Source of the DNA: Gnetum montanum
Taxonomy: Eukaryota; Streptophyta; Gnetopsida; Gnetales; Gnetaceae
Length of the DNA: 64,000 bases
Reading direction: 5' to 3'
Assembly (NCBI GenBank): GCA_015680685.1
Contig: MNCI01027262.1
Span: 232,338 to 296,337 of the forward strand
Part shown: positions 12,394 through 22,341 of the stretch, piece by piece
Position numbering within the stretch: position 1 is the stretch's first letter
Layout of the letters: each line of letters starts with the position of its first letter
Notes under the pieces: model-generated
Database searches by the model: none
What the model saw: only the letters and a program-made list of their open reading frames with translations
Told to the model about the DNA's origin: nothing
Translations under genes and position numbers: made by a program

Positions 12394-12520
12394 TGTCATG
12401 TGTATTACGCTGCTGATTGTTTCTTGTTTCAGACCTAGGCAATGAGGCACTTTCATNTGTCATGTGTGTTACATTGCTGATTGTTTCTTGTTTCAGACCT
12501 AGGCAATGAGGCACTTTCAT
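12394..12520. other. assembly join: near-identical 63-bp repeat around a single N
   Basis: Bases 12394-12456 and 12458-12520 are the same 63-bp segment, with about three mismatches (mostly transitions) and one N at 12457. As at 9755, this looks like unmerged contig ends, here perhaps from two alleles or repeat copies. Confidence 0.8.
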
Positions 12521-12654
12521 ACAAAGAAGGAGACATACTTGTCTATTTAGTGTGTAATGTATTCTTGTTTATTATTTTTTAAACCAACCCTAAGGATTCA
12601 TTCCAACAATGTGAATGATTTCCTAAGTTCTAATTAGCACACAAACAACTAAGT

Positions 12655-12672
12655 CCCTATCAACGATGCCAA
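12655..12672 (-). other. element 1 primer binding site (tRNA-Asp type, decayed)
   Basis: Directly inside the 5' LTR, the - strand reads TGGCATCGTTGATAGGGA. The complement of a plant tRNA-Asp 3' end is TGGCGCCGTTGCCGGGGA, and 13 of 18 positions agree. Most of the differences fall at former CpG or C-rich positions. tRNA-Asp priming is known for Athila and some Tat elements. Confidence 0.7.
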
Positions 12673-13430
12673 TGATGAGTGGCGAGGTACCCCTACACTC
12701 AACCATATGAATATGAGCATTTCACGCACGATTCAGTCGAATTCCAAGGACTAAGTGCTTATGCACCCTTGTAGAACAAGGATAGGTTGGTTGATCGTTA
12801 TCTTCCCAAGCTTACCTATATGTCATGATTGTATGGTTAAGTAAGCTCAAGGCATATGATTTTTATAGTTTTTATGTTTTTATATCCTGCACTAGTAGGG
12901 AAGGAGAAAGGTAACTAAGTGACTAATTTAACTTAACTACTCATTAACTAAGTTCTAACTAATCCTAACACTAGCATCCATTCCCACTTTCCGTACACAT
13001 CCTGAACCAATGCAACACTGATGGGATTACCAAACGCTAATTGTTACTGGGTTACCAAGCGTTACATGCATGCTTGAAGTGGTCGTGCTTATGTAATTTA
13101 ACGATTTTCTTAATTGATCAAAATGAATTGCTATGCTAATAATAGAAATATAACATGCATAAAATAAAATAAAATAAAATAAATGCATATGAAAATAAAA
13201 TAAAAGAAATGCATAAGAAAACAAATCTCAAATGCTACAAGGATGAATCAAAGAGCTCATCTTTATTTCCATACACAAGGTGTGCTTAGGTACATAATGC
13301 TCGAATAAAGACCCGTCCACACTTTGACCTCCTACTACGAGCACTTGGAAAATATTTTAACTTTCAAACAAACTACAAGAGTTTCGCTACTTGATTGCTA
13401 AAAGACTTCTTTTCAATTGTGTGCCTGGGC

Positions 13431-13443
13431 ACTATATTTATAG
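13431..13443 (-). promoter_or_regulatory. TATA box of the element 1 5' LTR
   Basis: CTATAAATATAGT on the - strand, about 140 bp from the U3 end of the LTR. The same position in the 3' LTR has CTATAAATAC (4129-4138). Confidence 0.6.
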
Positions 13444-13456
13444 ACTTGGGAGCAAC

Positions 13457-13580
13457 TACTCTAATAATTAGAGTAACTGCTCTAATAATGAGAATAAACT
13501 ACTAGAGTAACCACTCTAATAATTAACTGCTAGAGTAATTACTCTAATAATTAGAATAATTGCTAGAGTAACTGCTCTCA
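13457..13580 (-). promoter_or_regulatory. expanded U3 inverted repeats of the 5' LTR
   Basis: At least four ACTCTAATAATTAG / CTAGAGTAA units, several forming near-palindromes. This LTR has more copies than 4150-4226, which accounts for the LTR length difference. Upstream position relative to the TATA box suggests an enhancer-like array. Confidence 0.6.
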
Positions 13581-13583
13581 TCA

Positions 13584-13588
13584 GAAAT
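13584..13588. repeat. target site duplication GAAAT, right copy
   Basis: Identical to 3368-3372 and directly adjacent to the CTCATCA end of the 5' LTR. Confidence 0.9.
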
Positions 13589-15510
13589 AAACATCAACAT
13601 TTAACATTAGCTTATGTATAGTATATCTGAGATAATAATTATAGCCTCATCACTTAGAAAACTTACTTGTAGGCCTAAGCCTAATCTTGGAGCCCTTGGA
13701 TCATTCAACCTTCAACTCGTAGTCTTCCTTTTCATAGAGAGAGTATACAAAATCCACTTCTAGTAGTAGAGTATAGCACTAATGCCATTTTGTAAGATTT
13801 GATTCATAAGAGAATCATTGAAACACAAGAACATGCTAGTTGTCCATTGTTTCATTTCTTGGATTAAGGTCCACATGTCTACCAAGTAGTTTTTGTGCAT
13901 ACTGAGGTCTCAAAACTTGCAAGTAGCACACACCTCAACGTTAAACAAAGCTTAAACATCACTAACATCTGTTAACAAATCTAACTAAGTAATAGAATAA
14001 GTCAAGAAAGATTTCACCCCTTAAGATTAATGCACATCCTACCCAATTTGTAAAAAAATTATAATCATTGAGCATCTAACAATATGGTAAGCATTCAATA
14101 CTAAACGTCATTCTTGTATAAATACATTTCCCATTGTTTGTCATTTTGCATTACTTGTTCTTCATGCAAGGTTCCTTCATTGTCGAAGCTCCTATGACTA
14201 AAATGGTTGGTAATCACCCTCAAGAAATTCATGTTGTAGTGTCAACCTTACTTCAAAATATGAAGTTTTTCTAATTGTAAATCTTTTATATTTTCAACCA
14301 TGTATGTATCCTCCACTTCGACCTTTGTGAAGCTACTTTTATACGAAATGAAATCCTAGATAGCTTTAACATTGAGAACATCTATTTCAAAACTCCCAGG
14401 GGTACTTGCTATCTAAGCACTAAAATTCTTTACACCATCTTTAATCTTTGTATGAGCTCAATTATTTCTATAATTCTTACAAACACTACCAAGGAAATCA
14501 ATTTTTAGGGAAGACAAGTTCCTAAATTATGTTAATGTTTTAACTCCTAGTTCAAGTTCCCATGGATTCCAAATTTCAGCCTTTAATGAGTGCCTTTTCT
14601 ATATTAGTTCTTTGAGTATTGGAAGAGGCTTTAGGTTGAAAAAAGCCTATTTACTTTCTATTCATTATCTTCATTACATCATGACAAAAAATCTTTATGG
14701 TTTGGCTAAGCCTTGATCATAGTTCGGATTAACGGCTCTCAAAGTGTTGAAACCATTATTGGAGAACTTTTCCTAAGTAGGCTAAACTTACTTAACAAGT
14801 ACCTAGTCTTTTTCAATTGACTTACCCTACTAAGCAGACTCTTATTTTGGGATGAGAAGTGATTTCAAAGATATTACAGGTCATGGAATGGAATGTAGAT
14901 CTAAATATAATGGTTACTTGTCTGATTCTCAAAAAGTTATTTCCGTTAGAACTTCTTGAAAGTTAAAACTATGTTAGTTCAGTCCACTTTCGTGGAAGAG
15001 GGGTGATTTCCTCTACTTTGTAGTTCCCCTCTATTGAGTAAAGTATTTGTTTTAACTTTATTATTTGCGGGTTCTTTGTTTACAAAAATTTATCAGGGCA
15101 GGGGGATGAAGATGTGAATAATAACCTTGAACAACCGGGAGTAGTGAACCCACTAGAGGATTATCACATGGAAGAAACTCAAGAATAAATGCCTTCCACC
15201 AGCTCTCATCAATCATCGGTATTCTTTCTTTATCTATACGGTAGAAATAGTTTTTTGTTCAAGAGCTGATAGATCTTATGCCTTTTTGTTCTTAATCCAA
15301 GAAGCCTAACGAGAAGGAAGAGCAAGTTAATTTCATGTCATCTCATCTGTTGAGACCTTGTGTACCTGTTCTTAATTAAACATGTTTACAACCCTGATGA
15401 ATTTACCATCCTTCTATAATCCATATCCAAAACCTAGCAATAGCATGCAAAACAAAAAGCCTTTTTATCCGGCTCTGCACAGTAAGCCACCACGTTAGCT
15501 GCATATCAAA
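13589..15510. other. flank without recognised gene
   Basis: About 1.9 kb between element 1 and the dehydrogenase remnant. No LTR, pol motif, tRNA or convincing exon was seen. From about 15100 the composition changes toward the CpG-containing host gene. If a promoter for that gene exists it should lie at about 15000-15500, but no motif could be supported. Confidence 0.4.
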
Positions 15511-15718
15511 TTTGTGATTTATATTCGCTCTGGCATTGGAGCTCGGCCGCCGCGTTCGGAGGCGGCCAAGGCGGAGCTCAAGCGAACCGACAGCATTGCA
15601 GATGGATGGATATTCAATCCGATGCAGGCGTTTCCGACGCCGTGGCCGCATCCATGTTCTTGTTAATATCGCCGCTCCGTCTTATCCAGAACACCTTCGA
15701 AACTAACGTTTTTGGCAT
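15511..15718 (+). pseudogene. SDR pseudogene exon 1 (Rossmann half)
   Basis: GC- and CpG-rich relative to surroundings. In shifting frames it reads FVIYIRSGIGARPP (15511-15552; remnant of the TGxxxGxG cofactor loop), then an IQSDAGVSDAVA-like stretch (15610-15645), GRIHVLVNIAA (about 15644-15676; canonical GRIDVLVNNAG) and IQNTFETNVFG (15684-15716). At least two frameshifts and one Asn-to-Ile change in the NNAG motif are seen. No start codon is identifiable. The 3' edge is uncertain: GT at 15719 is a possible donor, but its phase does not rejoin exon 2 exactly. Confidence 0.72.
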
Positions 15719-15889
15719 GTGCTGCTGCCTGGAATATTGACCACAAGACTTGTTTTTGATTTTTTTTTTTTTTTCCTCTATCTGCTTTTTGGCTCTCGTC
15801 TCTCTGCTGCTCACGTGGACGACTCATTAGGATTTTTGTTCAACATACGTTGAAATGGCCTAGGATTCTAGTGTGCGTTTAACCTGAAA

Positions 15890-16275
15890 CGCTTGAGAAC
15901 CAAACACTTTCAAACTTCTGTTAGCACGGACAAAGCTCATTTTTGTTTGCTTTGTTTCGGTTTTACGCTTTCTGGAGGTTGAACATTTCCGTACTTTTGT
16001 TAAAAATGCCGCCGTTCGTTGGTCCTCAGCTTTGGCATAGCTTCCACCATGGATTTGGCCTTATCTTTATCCAAATTCAGTGGCTTACATTTCCTTTTTC
16101 TGTTTCACGGAAGTTCAGGGTTCTGTTTTACTAGTTTACGCGTTTGTAAATGTTTGTTGTCTTCATCTTTGTCTCGGAGCTTATGAGATCTATATCGAAG
16201 TTCTTCCAGATATTTTATCCAATCGTACTGAACTTGTAGTCACGGCTTAGAACTTTTTGCAACACTGTTAAAAAT
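15890..16275 (+). repeat. intron 1 duplication, copy A
   Basis: Pairs with 17727-18165. Shared landmarks in order: GAACCAAA, CGTACTTTTGTT, CCTCAGCTTTGGCA, ATGGATTTGGCCTTA, TTTCCTTTTTCTGTTTCAC, GTTTTACTA and GATATTTTATC. Copy A keeps more CpG. Confidence 0.8.
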
Positions 16276-16377
16276 GGAGTAAGATTTTATTGTACATTTA
16301 TCTGTCTGGGAGTTGATTAAAAAGGGTCGGATCTCTTATCTGCCTCTGGCATTTTCTAAATCTTTTTTTGGTCCTAC

Positions 16378-16620
16378 CGGCTAAAGCCCCTATGGGCGCA
16401 TTGGTCGTAGTGACTCAGGAAGTCGAAGACCTTAGTGACAGGGAAGTTGGTTTTCCATTCTTGTGTGCCTCTGTAAAAGGTCCGTAACTATCTCTACCTA
16501 AACACGGCCCAATCACAGCACTTACAGTATTGCAAGATTTCGTTCGTATTCCGTGGAGAAAGCCCCCAGAGTGAGCCTGGTCGTTCCCGGCTAAAGCCCG
16601 CTGGGCAGCGCTGCTTTAGC
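16378..16620 (+). repeat. GC-rich block bounded by CCGGCTAAAGCCC repeats, with a hairpin
   Basis: CCGGCTAAAGCCC occurs at 16378-16390 and, nearly the same, at 16587-16599. The second copy begins a strong hairpin: GCTAAAGC (16590-16597) pairs with GCTTTAGC (16613-16620), and inside it CGCTG pairs with CAGCG. The block is richer in G+C than the rest of the intron, suggesting a small inserted non-autonomous element. The family is not recognised. Confidence 0.5.
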
Positions 16621-17250
16621 AATGGTGGGACAGTTACAGTTATTTAAATATACATGTCATCAATAGATGATAAAGGTGTAGTTAATAAAAATACCCAATA
16701 TAGATGCTGCAACGTTTTTCCACGTATATGTTAGATGCCACAGCAAGCATATGTGGGGTGTCGGACCCAAAAAGAGAATTTTATTAATTGAAAACAAAAT
16801 TTAGTACATAAGCTACTTCGAGACATATATAGAGAGAGGAAAGGGGAAGAGAAACCGTGTTGACTGAGACTATTATATATATAGGAAACATGTTACACTT
16901 ATCATTCCTGAGGGTGTGAAAATGCTTTCCAGCGATCAACCATTCTCTGAAATGTGTGTATCATTTCCAGGATGTGGATTGTCCAGTGAGAACAGGAAGA
17001 AAGCGGAAAAAGGCCAAATGGTGTAGAAAACTGTGGCTTAATTAAGAGACGTTCTTTTGAAGCGAGGCTTGATGATGGTGATTACTTGGATCTCCGATAT
17101 GACTCCATGGCTGCAATAGGGAAAACAACTTGTTAGCATTCATCTTGAATTTTGGGGCTTGAGATATAATTTGGAAGTGAATATGCCCAAGAATTTGCAT
17201 TTTTTCGAAAGTAGTTAGTTGTAAAGAGGTTGAAATAATTTGCTTTTGAA

Positions 17251-17412
17251 TAATGGCATTGCAGCAAGCAAAAGTAAACTAGTATATGTTAATGGTGGCA
17301 TTGCAGTAAGCAAAAGTATATTAGTATATGTTAGATGCTATAGGATTTTCCCTGGGTAGATGTCACAAACAAGCATGTGTGAATGGTGGCATTGCAGCAA
17401 GCAAAAGTAAAC
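17251..17412 (+). repeat. three copies of a GCATTGCAGCAAGCAAAAGT unit
   Basis: The units begin near 17253, 17295 and 17386. The first two are adjacent and separated by AGTATATGTT; the third follows a GTTAGATGC-type segment also present near 16700-16750. Confidence 0.7.
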
Positions 17413-17726
17413 GGTGTTAAAACTCTTTGAACTCAATTTTCTTTTTACAATCTTTGAACTCAATTTTCTTTTTATAAACCCTTAAATTTCTTTCAGGCAA
17501 AAACTTTTTCTCACAAGAAAATCATAATTGATTGAATAAGGCTTTATTTATTTTCATAGTGAAATTATGGTCTGCTGGCCTGGCTGAAGCCTATATACAT
17601 GGTGCTTTGTGTTGGGTTTCTTATTTTAGAAAATGGGTAGGTTGGGCAGTCAAGGTTGGATGTGGCAATGATGTGGCAAGAAATTGGTAGTAGAAGATCT
17701 GACCCTAAATAATCAGCTCCTATTTA

Positions 17727-18165
17727 TCTGAAACTCTTTGGAACCAAAAGCTTTTAAACTTTTGTTAAACTGATGATGATCAATTTTATATGTTCCATTT
17801 GGTTTTAATGCCCGCAGGAGAATGAAATTTGCGTACTTTTGTTCAAAATGCTTTCTTGTGTTAGACCTCAGCTTTGGCAGAACTAGAAACACCTCATTTC
17901 ATTAATCTTCATTTTGCTTTTTTATGCATCTCAACTATGGATTTGGCCTTACTTTTGTCCAAATGGAGTGGCTTATGTTTCCTTTTTCTGTTTCACTGCA
18001 ATTAAGGGATATGTTTTACTACTTTAGACGTTTGTAAGTGTTGTTTTCATCTTAGTCTCTGGGCTTATCAAAACTATATTGAAGTTCTTATAGATATTTT
18101 ATCAAATTGTGGTGAGCTTCTTGTCACGGCCTAGAACTTGTTTCAATACTACAAAAATAGGATTC
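17727..18165 (+). repeat. intron 1 duplication, copy B
   Basis: Second copy of 15890-16275, with a roughly 45-bp insertion (around 17890-17930) relative to copy A. The 1.45 kb between the copies holds the hairpin block and tandem repeat. Confidence 0.8.
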
Positions 18166-18496
18166 TTGTACCCAACCAAAAGTTAGCTAATTGTTCCTTG
18201 AATATTCCGGACAAAGTGATTCTACCAATGTGGATCTTAATATTTTACCATCCTGGGATAAAATGAGTTTATGTTGCTTTCATTCTAGAGCCATAACTAA
18301 TTTTTAACTCTTGATGTCGCTTCACTGTAAATATGACATCCCAAGTTCCCAACTAAAACACTTTTTTAAAACTAGGCTATATCTCTTTTTAGGAAATGAT
18401 AATTTGGCAACACAGTCACAGTTCTGAGTTTTAATTTTTTCTTAAAAATATGCTGGAGACAATGAAAATGTCTCATTTTCAATTGCTAGATTTCAG

Positions 18497-18648
18497 GACT
18501 AATGCGCGTGACCAAAGAGGTGACCCCGCACATGATAAAATGGAGACAGGGAAAGATTGGTAACATTGGAGGTGTTCAATCCTTCACCATGGGTCGGTGC
18601 CTATGCTGCCGCCAAAGCAGCTATTCATTCTCTTTCAGATGCATTAAA
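18497..18648 (+). pseudogene. SDR pseudogene exon 2 (catalytic Tyr-Lys)
   Basis: Preceded by TTTCAG. Reads LMRVTKEVTPHMIKWRQGKI then GNIGGVQSFT, after which two bases are missing at about 18585-18590. The next frame reads PWVGAYAAAKAAIHSLSDAL. The catalytic pair is Tyr 18602-18604 and Lys 18614-18616 (YxxxK intact). A GT at 18649-18650 after ..DALK is a plausible but weak donor. Confidence 0.82.
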
Positions 18649-21600
18649 GTTGATTTTTCACATTTATGCATTATATATATTGTTGTGTTTTCTTGAAATT
18701 TGTTTCCTCTTTACAAGGGGTAATAAAACATTTTAACAAAGGGTTGGTCTGTGACATAAAAAAGCATTTTATTTTCTGAAGACAAAAAATGGAACAGAAT
18801 ATCAAAATTCGGTAGAGTTTTAAGTTGTATGATGTAAATTCCCTGGCCAATTCAACTATGTTTTGGATTTCAGTGCTAACCTTGCTTTGTATAACCAAAG
18901 GGGAAAAAGGAAGAAAGAAAACAAAGAAAAAATTAGTTTAATTAGCTTCATTCCCCAAACTACCTTTCCTAATATGCAATTATTTCTACATGTAGGTTGG
19001 TCAATCTTCAGCTAGTATACCACCATTTCTATTTGGATTATTCCATTCCTACAGCCAATATTATTGATGATAAACTTGGGAATTCTGCTGCCATTGCTAT
19101 AGTCTTCAATGTTTGGATAGCTTTGCATGTCAATATGATCTTTATATCCATATCAATCTTCATTCAAAGATTGACTATCAATAATTGTAAATGATCATGA
19201 AATGTTGGAGTTCTCTAGTTGGGAATGGCAACCAAGAAAAAGGTGCCTTCAACTGAAGCATTATGTTTGTAGTTTGAATTCAAAAGGTATCTCCCATTGA
19301 TGCTCTTTAAGGAACCAGACAAGAATACTGAAAATGCAAATATTACTAGTTTTATATAATTATATCTTGGATGGCTGCCATCCAAGACAATTTTTAAGTA
19401 TAATGAGGAAGATAACTTAAATTAGAAATAAAATAATATTCTCCTAGCATTTAGAAGGGATTGAAAGCAACAGAATTGTCTGTTCTTGTCTTGCGAGTAT
19501 TTTATTAATCATGAGGTAGAACACACGAACGAGTTATTTTTCTTTTTCTTTTCAATTTTTCGATTTTAAATTGAATTTTGCAGCTCCTTTTATTAAGTTA
19601 TGTGGTCAATTGCAAATTAATTCCATCATATGGAATGTTTCTCTCCTAATTCACCTCATCCTCCATTATTTCTTTTGTCATCCCTGTTAAGAGTAGGATG
19701 ACCTCATAGATCAATCAACCATGAGCATAGTTGGATCTTATTTAGTTCTATTTCTGCCCTCAAATAGGAACTTTGGCAAAGAATGCTTTTATCACTATAT
19801 TTCCCAGCCCTTCATAGCTATGTCTACGCAGAATTTGTAGCCTTGCAGCGGAGTTGAAGTGGATGCAATAGATGATGACTCTCACAGCTGCTCCATATCA
19901 AACTTAACTCATGGGACAGGGAATGTATTCTTTGTTGCCAGTTTCTGCAGCATGTTACCGGTATTGCATTAATCCTGTTGTCTAAACCTATACAAGTACC
20001 TGGCAGGTGAAGAATGAAAGCATGAGCTAAAACTTAAGAGAGGGAAGTTACCACATATTTTTTTCATTTTGCTTTATGGTGAATCAAGTACTTTCAATTT
20101 TTTTAAATTGTTATATTTTGAAATTAGAGAAAGCTAATTGGAGATAATTACAGAAATAATTTGAAAAATATCTATATCTTTGGTCTATTCTACTTTGAAA
20201 AAAGTTGTTTATTCTTATGCCTGTTGCATTTATATTGGTAATGTTTTCCTCTGAGATTTGCATTCTATACGGCTTCATTGTTGAGATTTGCATTCTATAC
20301 GGCTTCATTGTTGAGATTTGCTATTTGCATTCTGCAAGTTCAGGTTTTATTCCAATAAATTATGCTGAGATGTAACATTGTTCCATGAATTATCAATGGA
20401 ATATTTGGGGTTTGATGTTACAATAAAGTTTTTCATTATTGATCATTGAAGCACAAGCTCTCAGAACCAAAATACATAGTCCAATTAAAGTTTTGATTTA
20501 GCATGCTAATAGTAAAAAGTTCATTTTCCCTTGGGGACTTTGGTAGAAGGGGGTAAGGCTGTAATAGAGACATTTTTCTAGTTTATTGCCCTCATATGCA
20601 CTGATCCCTATCATCTAGAAAGAACCCTTTAATTAACAATATGTTATTCCTTAGAAAAAGGCCATATTTATCAATTAAACAATAAAGCTACAAGATTTAG
20701 CTTCACATTTACAACAATTTCCTATTCAAAGATAAATTTTACTTCTCCACTGAGCAAGTAATGTGCTTCATGAAGATGTTACTGTCTTCATTCACATAAC
20801 ATCTCTTTTCAATGACCCACCTACCACAAAAACTATCATCCATGAGAACACTTCCATGCTTGAACGAACCAAAGGCAGGATCGTGATAGAGGATACAATT
20901 GCAGTTCTTCATTTTTGAGTATCTCTGACGTAGTAAATTGGCATTTTATGTCCCTGTTTAGGGATAAAGCTCACAGGCTCAAGAGAGTCGTTTAATTAAA
21001 GCAAAGTCGGAGAAAAAGACCTTTATTCAGTAAACTAGTTTTGACAGTCATTTATTGAAATTTGGACCTCTGGAGGTTCGTTGTTTGGGCGATGAAATGT
21101 TACCACCTAAACTTTTCAATTGTAAAGCTCCATGCATTACATCTTGCCATTCGATCATGATTCTTTCAATCTTTAGTTATTAGTCACATCGCCCTCTTAT
21201 AGTTTTTCAAATGAGCATCTTGGGGGAGAGTGAATTTGCACCATGTCAGCAGGTATTGGGTAAACAGTTCAATTAATGTTCGTTCCCATAAATTTCCCAC
21301 CTATCTGTTATGTTTGGCAAAATTTTTGGATCCGAAATAATGTTTTTCTTTGAAATGATAATAAAGCCAATATGATAATTATTGTTTTTAGTGCTAGCAA
21401 ACAGGAAACGATCTCCCAAGTCATCCCTAATTAGCCATTAAATTGCAGATGGAGTTCCTCTGTTTATGATGAATAACTATGAATTTATTTGCTGCAGAAT
21501 ATATGTTTTTGTGTTTTTGCTTAAGTTTCTGCCTTCTGTTATCTAGTATCAAAAGTGAAATTGATCTACGATAGATGCCAGATTTAGGATAGAAACTGTT

Positions 21601-22004
21601 CTATATTAGTTTTCCTTGATGGTAAATAATTTACCATTCTGTTTCTCTGAGCTTCTATGAAACCAAGTTTGAAAGAATCTTTAATTGTAACCGTAGCAGC
21701 TTAAAATCTCTCATCTTGATTCCAATTAGGATATCCTAATTCTGGTTAAAGTGGGATAAAAAATGAGCATAATGATTATACTTTTAGTTGCGGCTTTCAT
21801 AACTGATTAGCAAGCCTGGTGTTCAATGATAAGCCCACAATCTTTCATCCTCAATGAACTGTTGTGATTTGTTTGATTTAACGAATTTTCTCAAATTTCT
21901 AGATTGGCCTTCTACGCTTTTAAATGTTTAATAACTTCGACAAATGTTCTAGTTAACCTTAATGACACATATAAAAGTTTCAAATAATAGGTTACCTGTT
22001 GCAG
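18649..22004 (+). other. SDR pseudogene intron 2 (about 3.4 kb)
   Basis: Ends TGTTGCAG at 21997-22004. Non-coding, AT-rich, with a 30-bp tandem duplication at 20253-20321. No retroelement protein motif was noticed. Confidence 0.6.
20253..20321 (+). repeat. 30-bp tandem duplication
   Basis: Two exact 30-base copies (20253-20282 and 20283-20312), each beginning GAGATTTGCATTCTATACGG, plus the first nine bases of a third. Confidence 0.9.
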
Positions 22005-22341
22005 GGTAGAACTGAAACCTTTGGAATAGATGTGGTGACAGTGGTTCCCGGTGTAATCAAGTCAAACCTGGGGATCCATTCTGCCAGAGTACAAGTTTTA
22101 AAAGCCTTTTGAAGAAGCTAAACATAGAAGGATCACATATTCCCAAGACTCTGGCCTCACTCCCACCGATGTTTTTGCTTCTAAAGCTGCATATGTCATT
22201 TTAAGAAAACACTCTCCTGCTTGGTTCTCTTACGGTAAATTGTCAACTATCGCACCAGTGCTCGGCTGTCTTCCTCTTTGCATCAAAGACTTTGTTGTGA
22301 CGAAGAAATTCATGACTTCAACTTCGGCAAATAAATGGTAA
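22005..22341 (+). pseudogene. SDR pseudogene exon 3 (C-terminal substrate region)
   Basis: After GTTGCAG the block spells VELKPFGIDVVTVVPG, with one base missing inside PFG, then IKSNLG, a second frameshift near 22100, and an open frame KPFEEAKHRRITYSQDSG.. through AWFSYGKLSTIAPVLG to TAA at 22339-22341. The last 80 codons are unbroken, so decay is light here. The loop after VVPG and this C-terminus match the AYR1-like group rather than generic SDRs. Confidence 0.83.

Larger units (their letters stand above)
3373..13583 (-). mobile_element. Ty3/gypsy LTR retrotransposon, element 1 (about 10.2 kb)
   Basis: A structurally complete but coding-dead element on the - strand. The two LTRs share inverted ends TGATGAG...CTCATCA and are flanked by a perfect 5-bp duplication. 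From right to left it carries the 5' LTR, primer site, gag, protease, RT, RNase H, integrase, a long 3' spacer and the 3' LTR. The primer site resembles the complement of tRNA-Asp, as in Athila/Tat-type plant elements, and the RT reads VPKKEGKWRVCIDFRLLN. LTR differences are nearly all transitions (by eye roughly 30-35 in the first 430 aligned bases), so the insertion is old. A solo LTR is nested inside at about 6875-7665. Confidence 0.93.
12673..13583 (-). repeat. element 1 5' LTR (911 bp)
   Basis: Begins TGATGAGTGGCGAGGTAC and ends CTCATCA on the + strand, and is followed at once by the GAAAT duplication. On the - strand it would drive the element. A TATA-like box CTATAAATATAGT is at 13431-13443, with U3 repeats beyond it. 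A run of AAAATAAAATAAAATAAAAT at 13160-13180 is also present, shorter, in the partner LTR at 3862-3880. Confidence 0.93.
15719..18496 (+). other. SDR pseudogene intron 1 (about 2.8 kb)
   Basis: Ends in TTTCAG at 18491-18496. It contains an internal duplication (15890-16275 against 17727-18165), a GC-rich hairpin block (16378-16620) and a short tandem repeat (17251-17412), described separately. No TE protein motifs were seen. Confidence 0.6.
15511..22341 (+). pseudogene. short-chain dehydrogenase/reductase (AYR1-like) pseudogene
   Basis: Three exon-like blocks on the + strand together spell most of a classical SDR. Visible are the Gly-rich cofactor loop (SGIG), the VLVN block after GRI, NVFG, the active-site YAAAK, the VVPG block after GIDV, and a long C-terminus ending ..FVVTKKFMTSTSANKW then TAA at 22339-22341. 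The C-terminus (TPTDVFASKAAYVILRKHSP, AWFSYGK, LPLCIKDF) is typical of the plant and yeast NADPH-dependent 1-acyldihydroxyacetone phosphate reductase group, which reduces a lipid precursor at the ER. Each exon carries at least one small frameshift, and the first is scrambled, so it is probably dead. Introns of about 2.8 and 3.4 kb suit a gymnosperm. It is the only host-type gene in the window. Confidence 0.8.

Noticed and set aside
13160-13180. AAAAT pentamer run as a gene-related microsatellite
   Set aside because: It lies inside the 5' LTR and is shared, shorter, with the 3' LTR.
15403-15651. Arg-rich open frame on - near the GC-rich spot
   Set aside because: Shadow of the dehydrogenase exon 1, whose + strand motifs (SGIG, GRIHVLVN) are clear.
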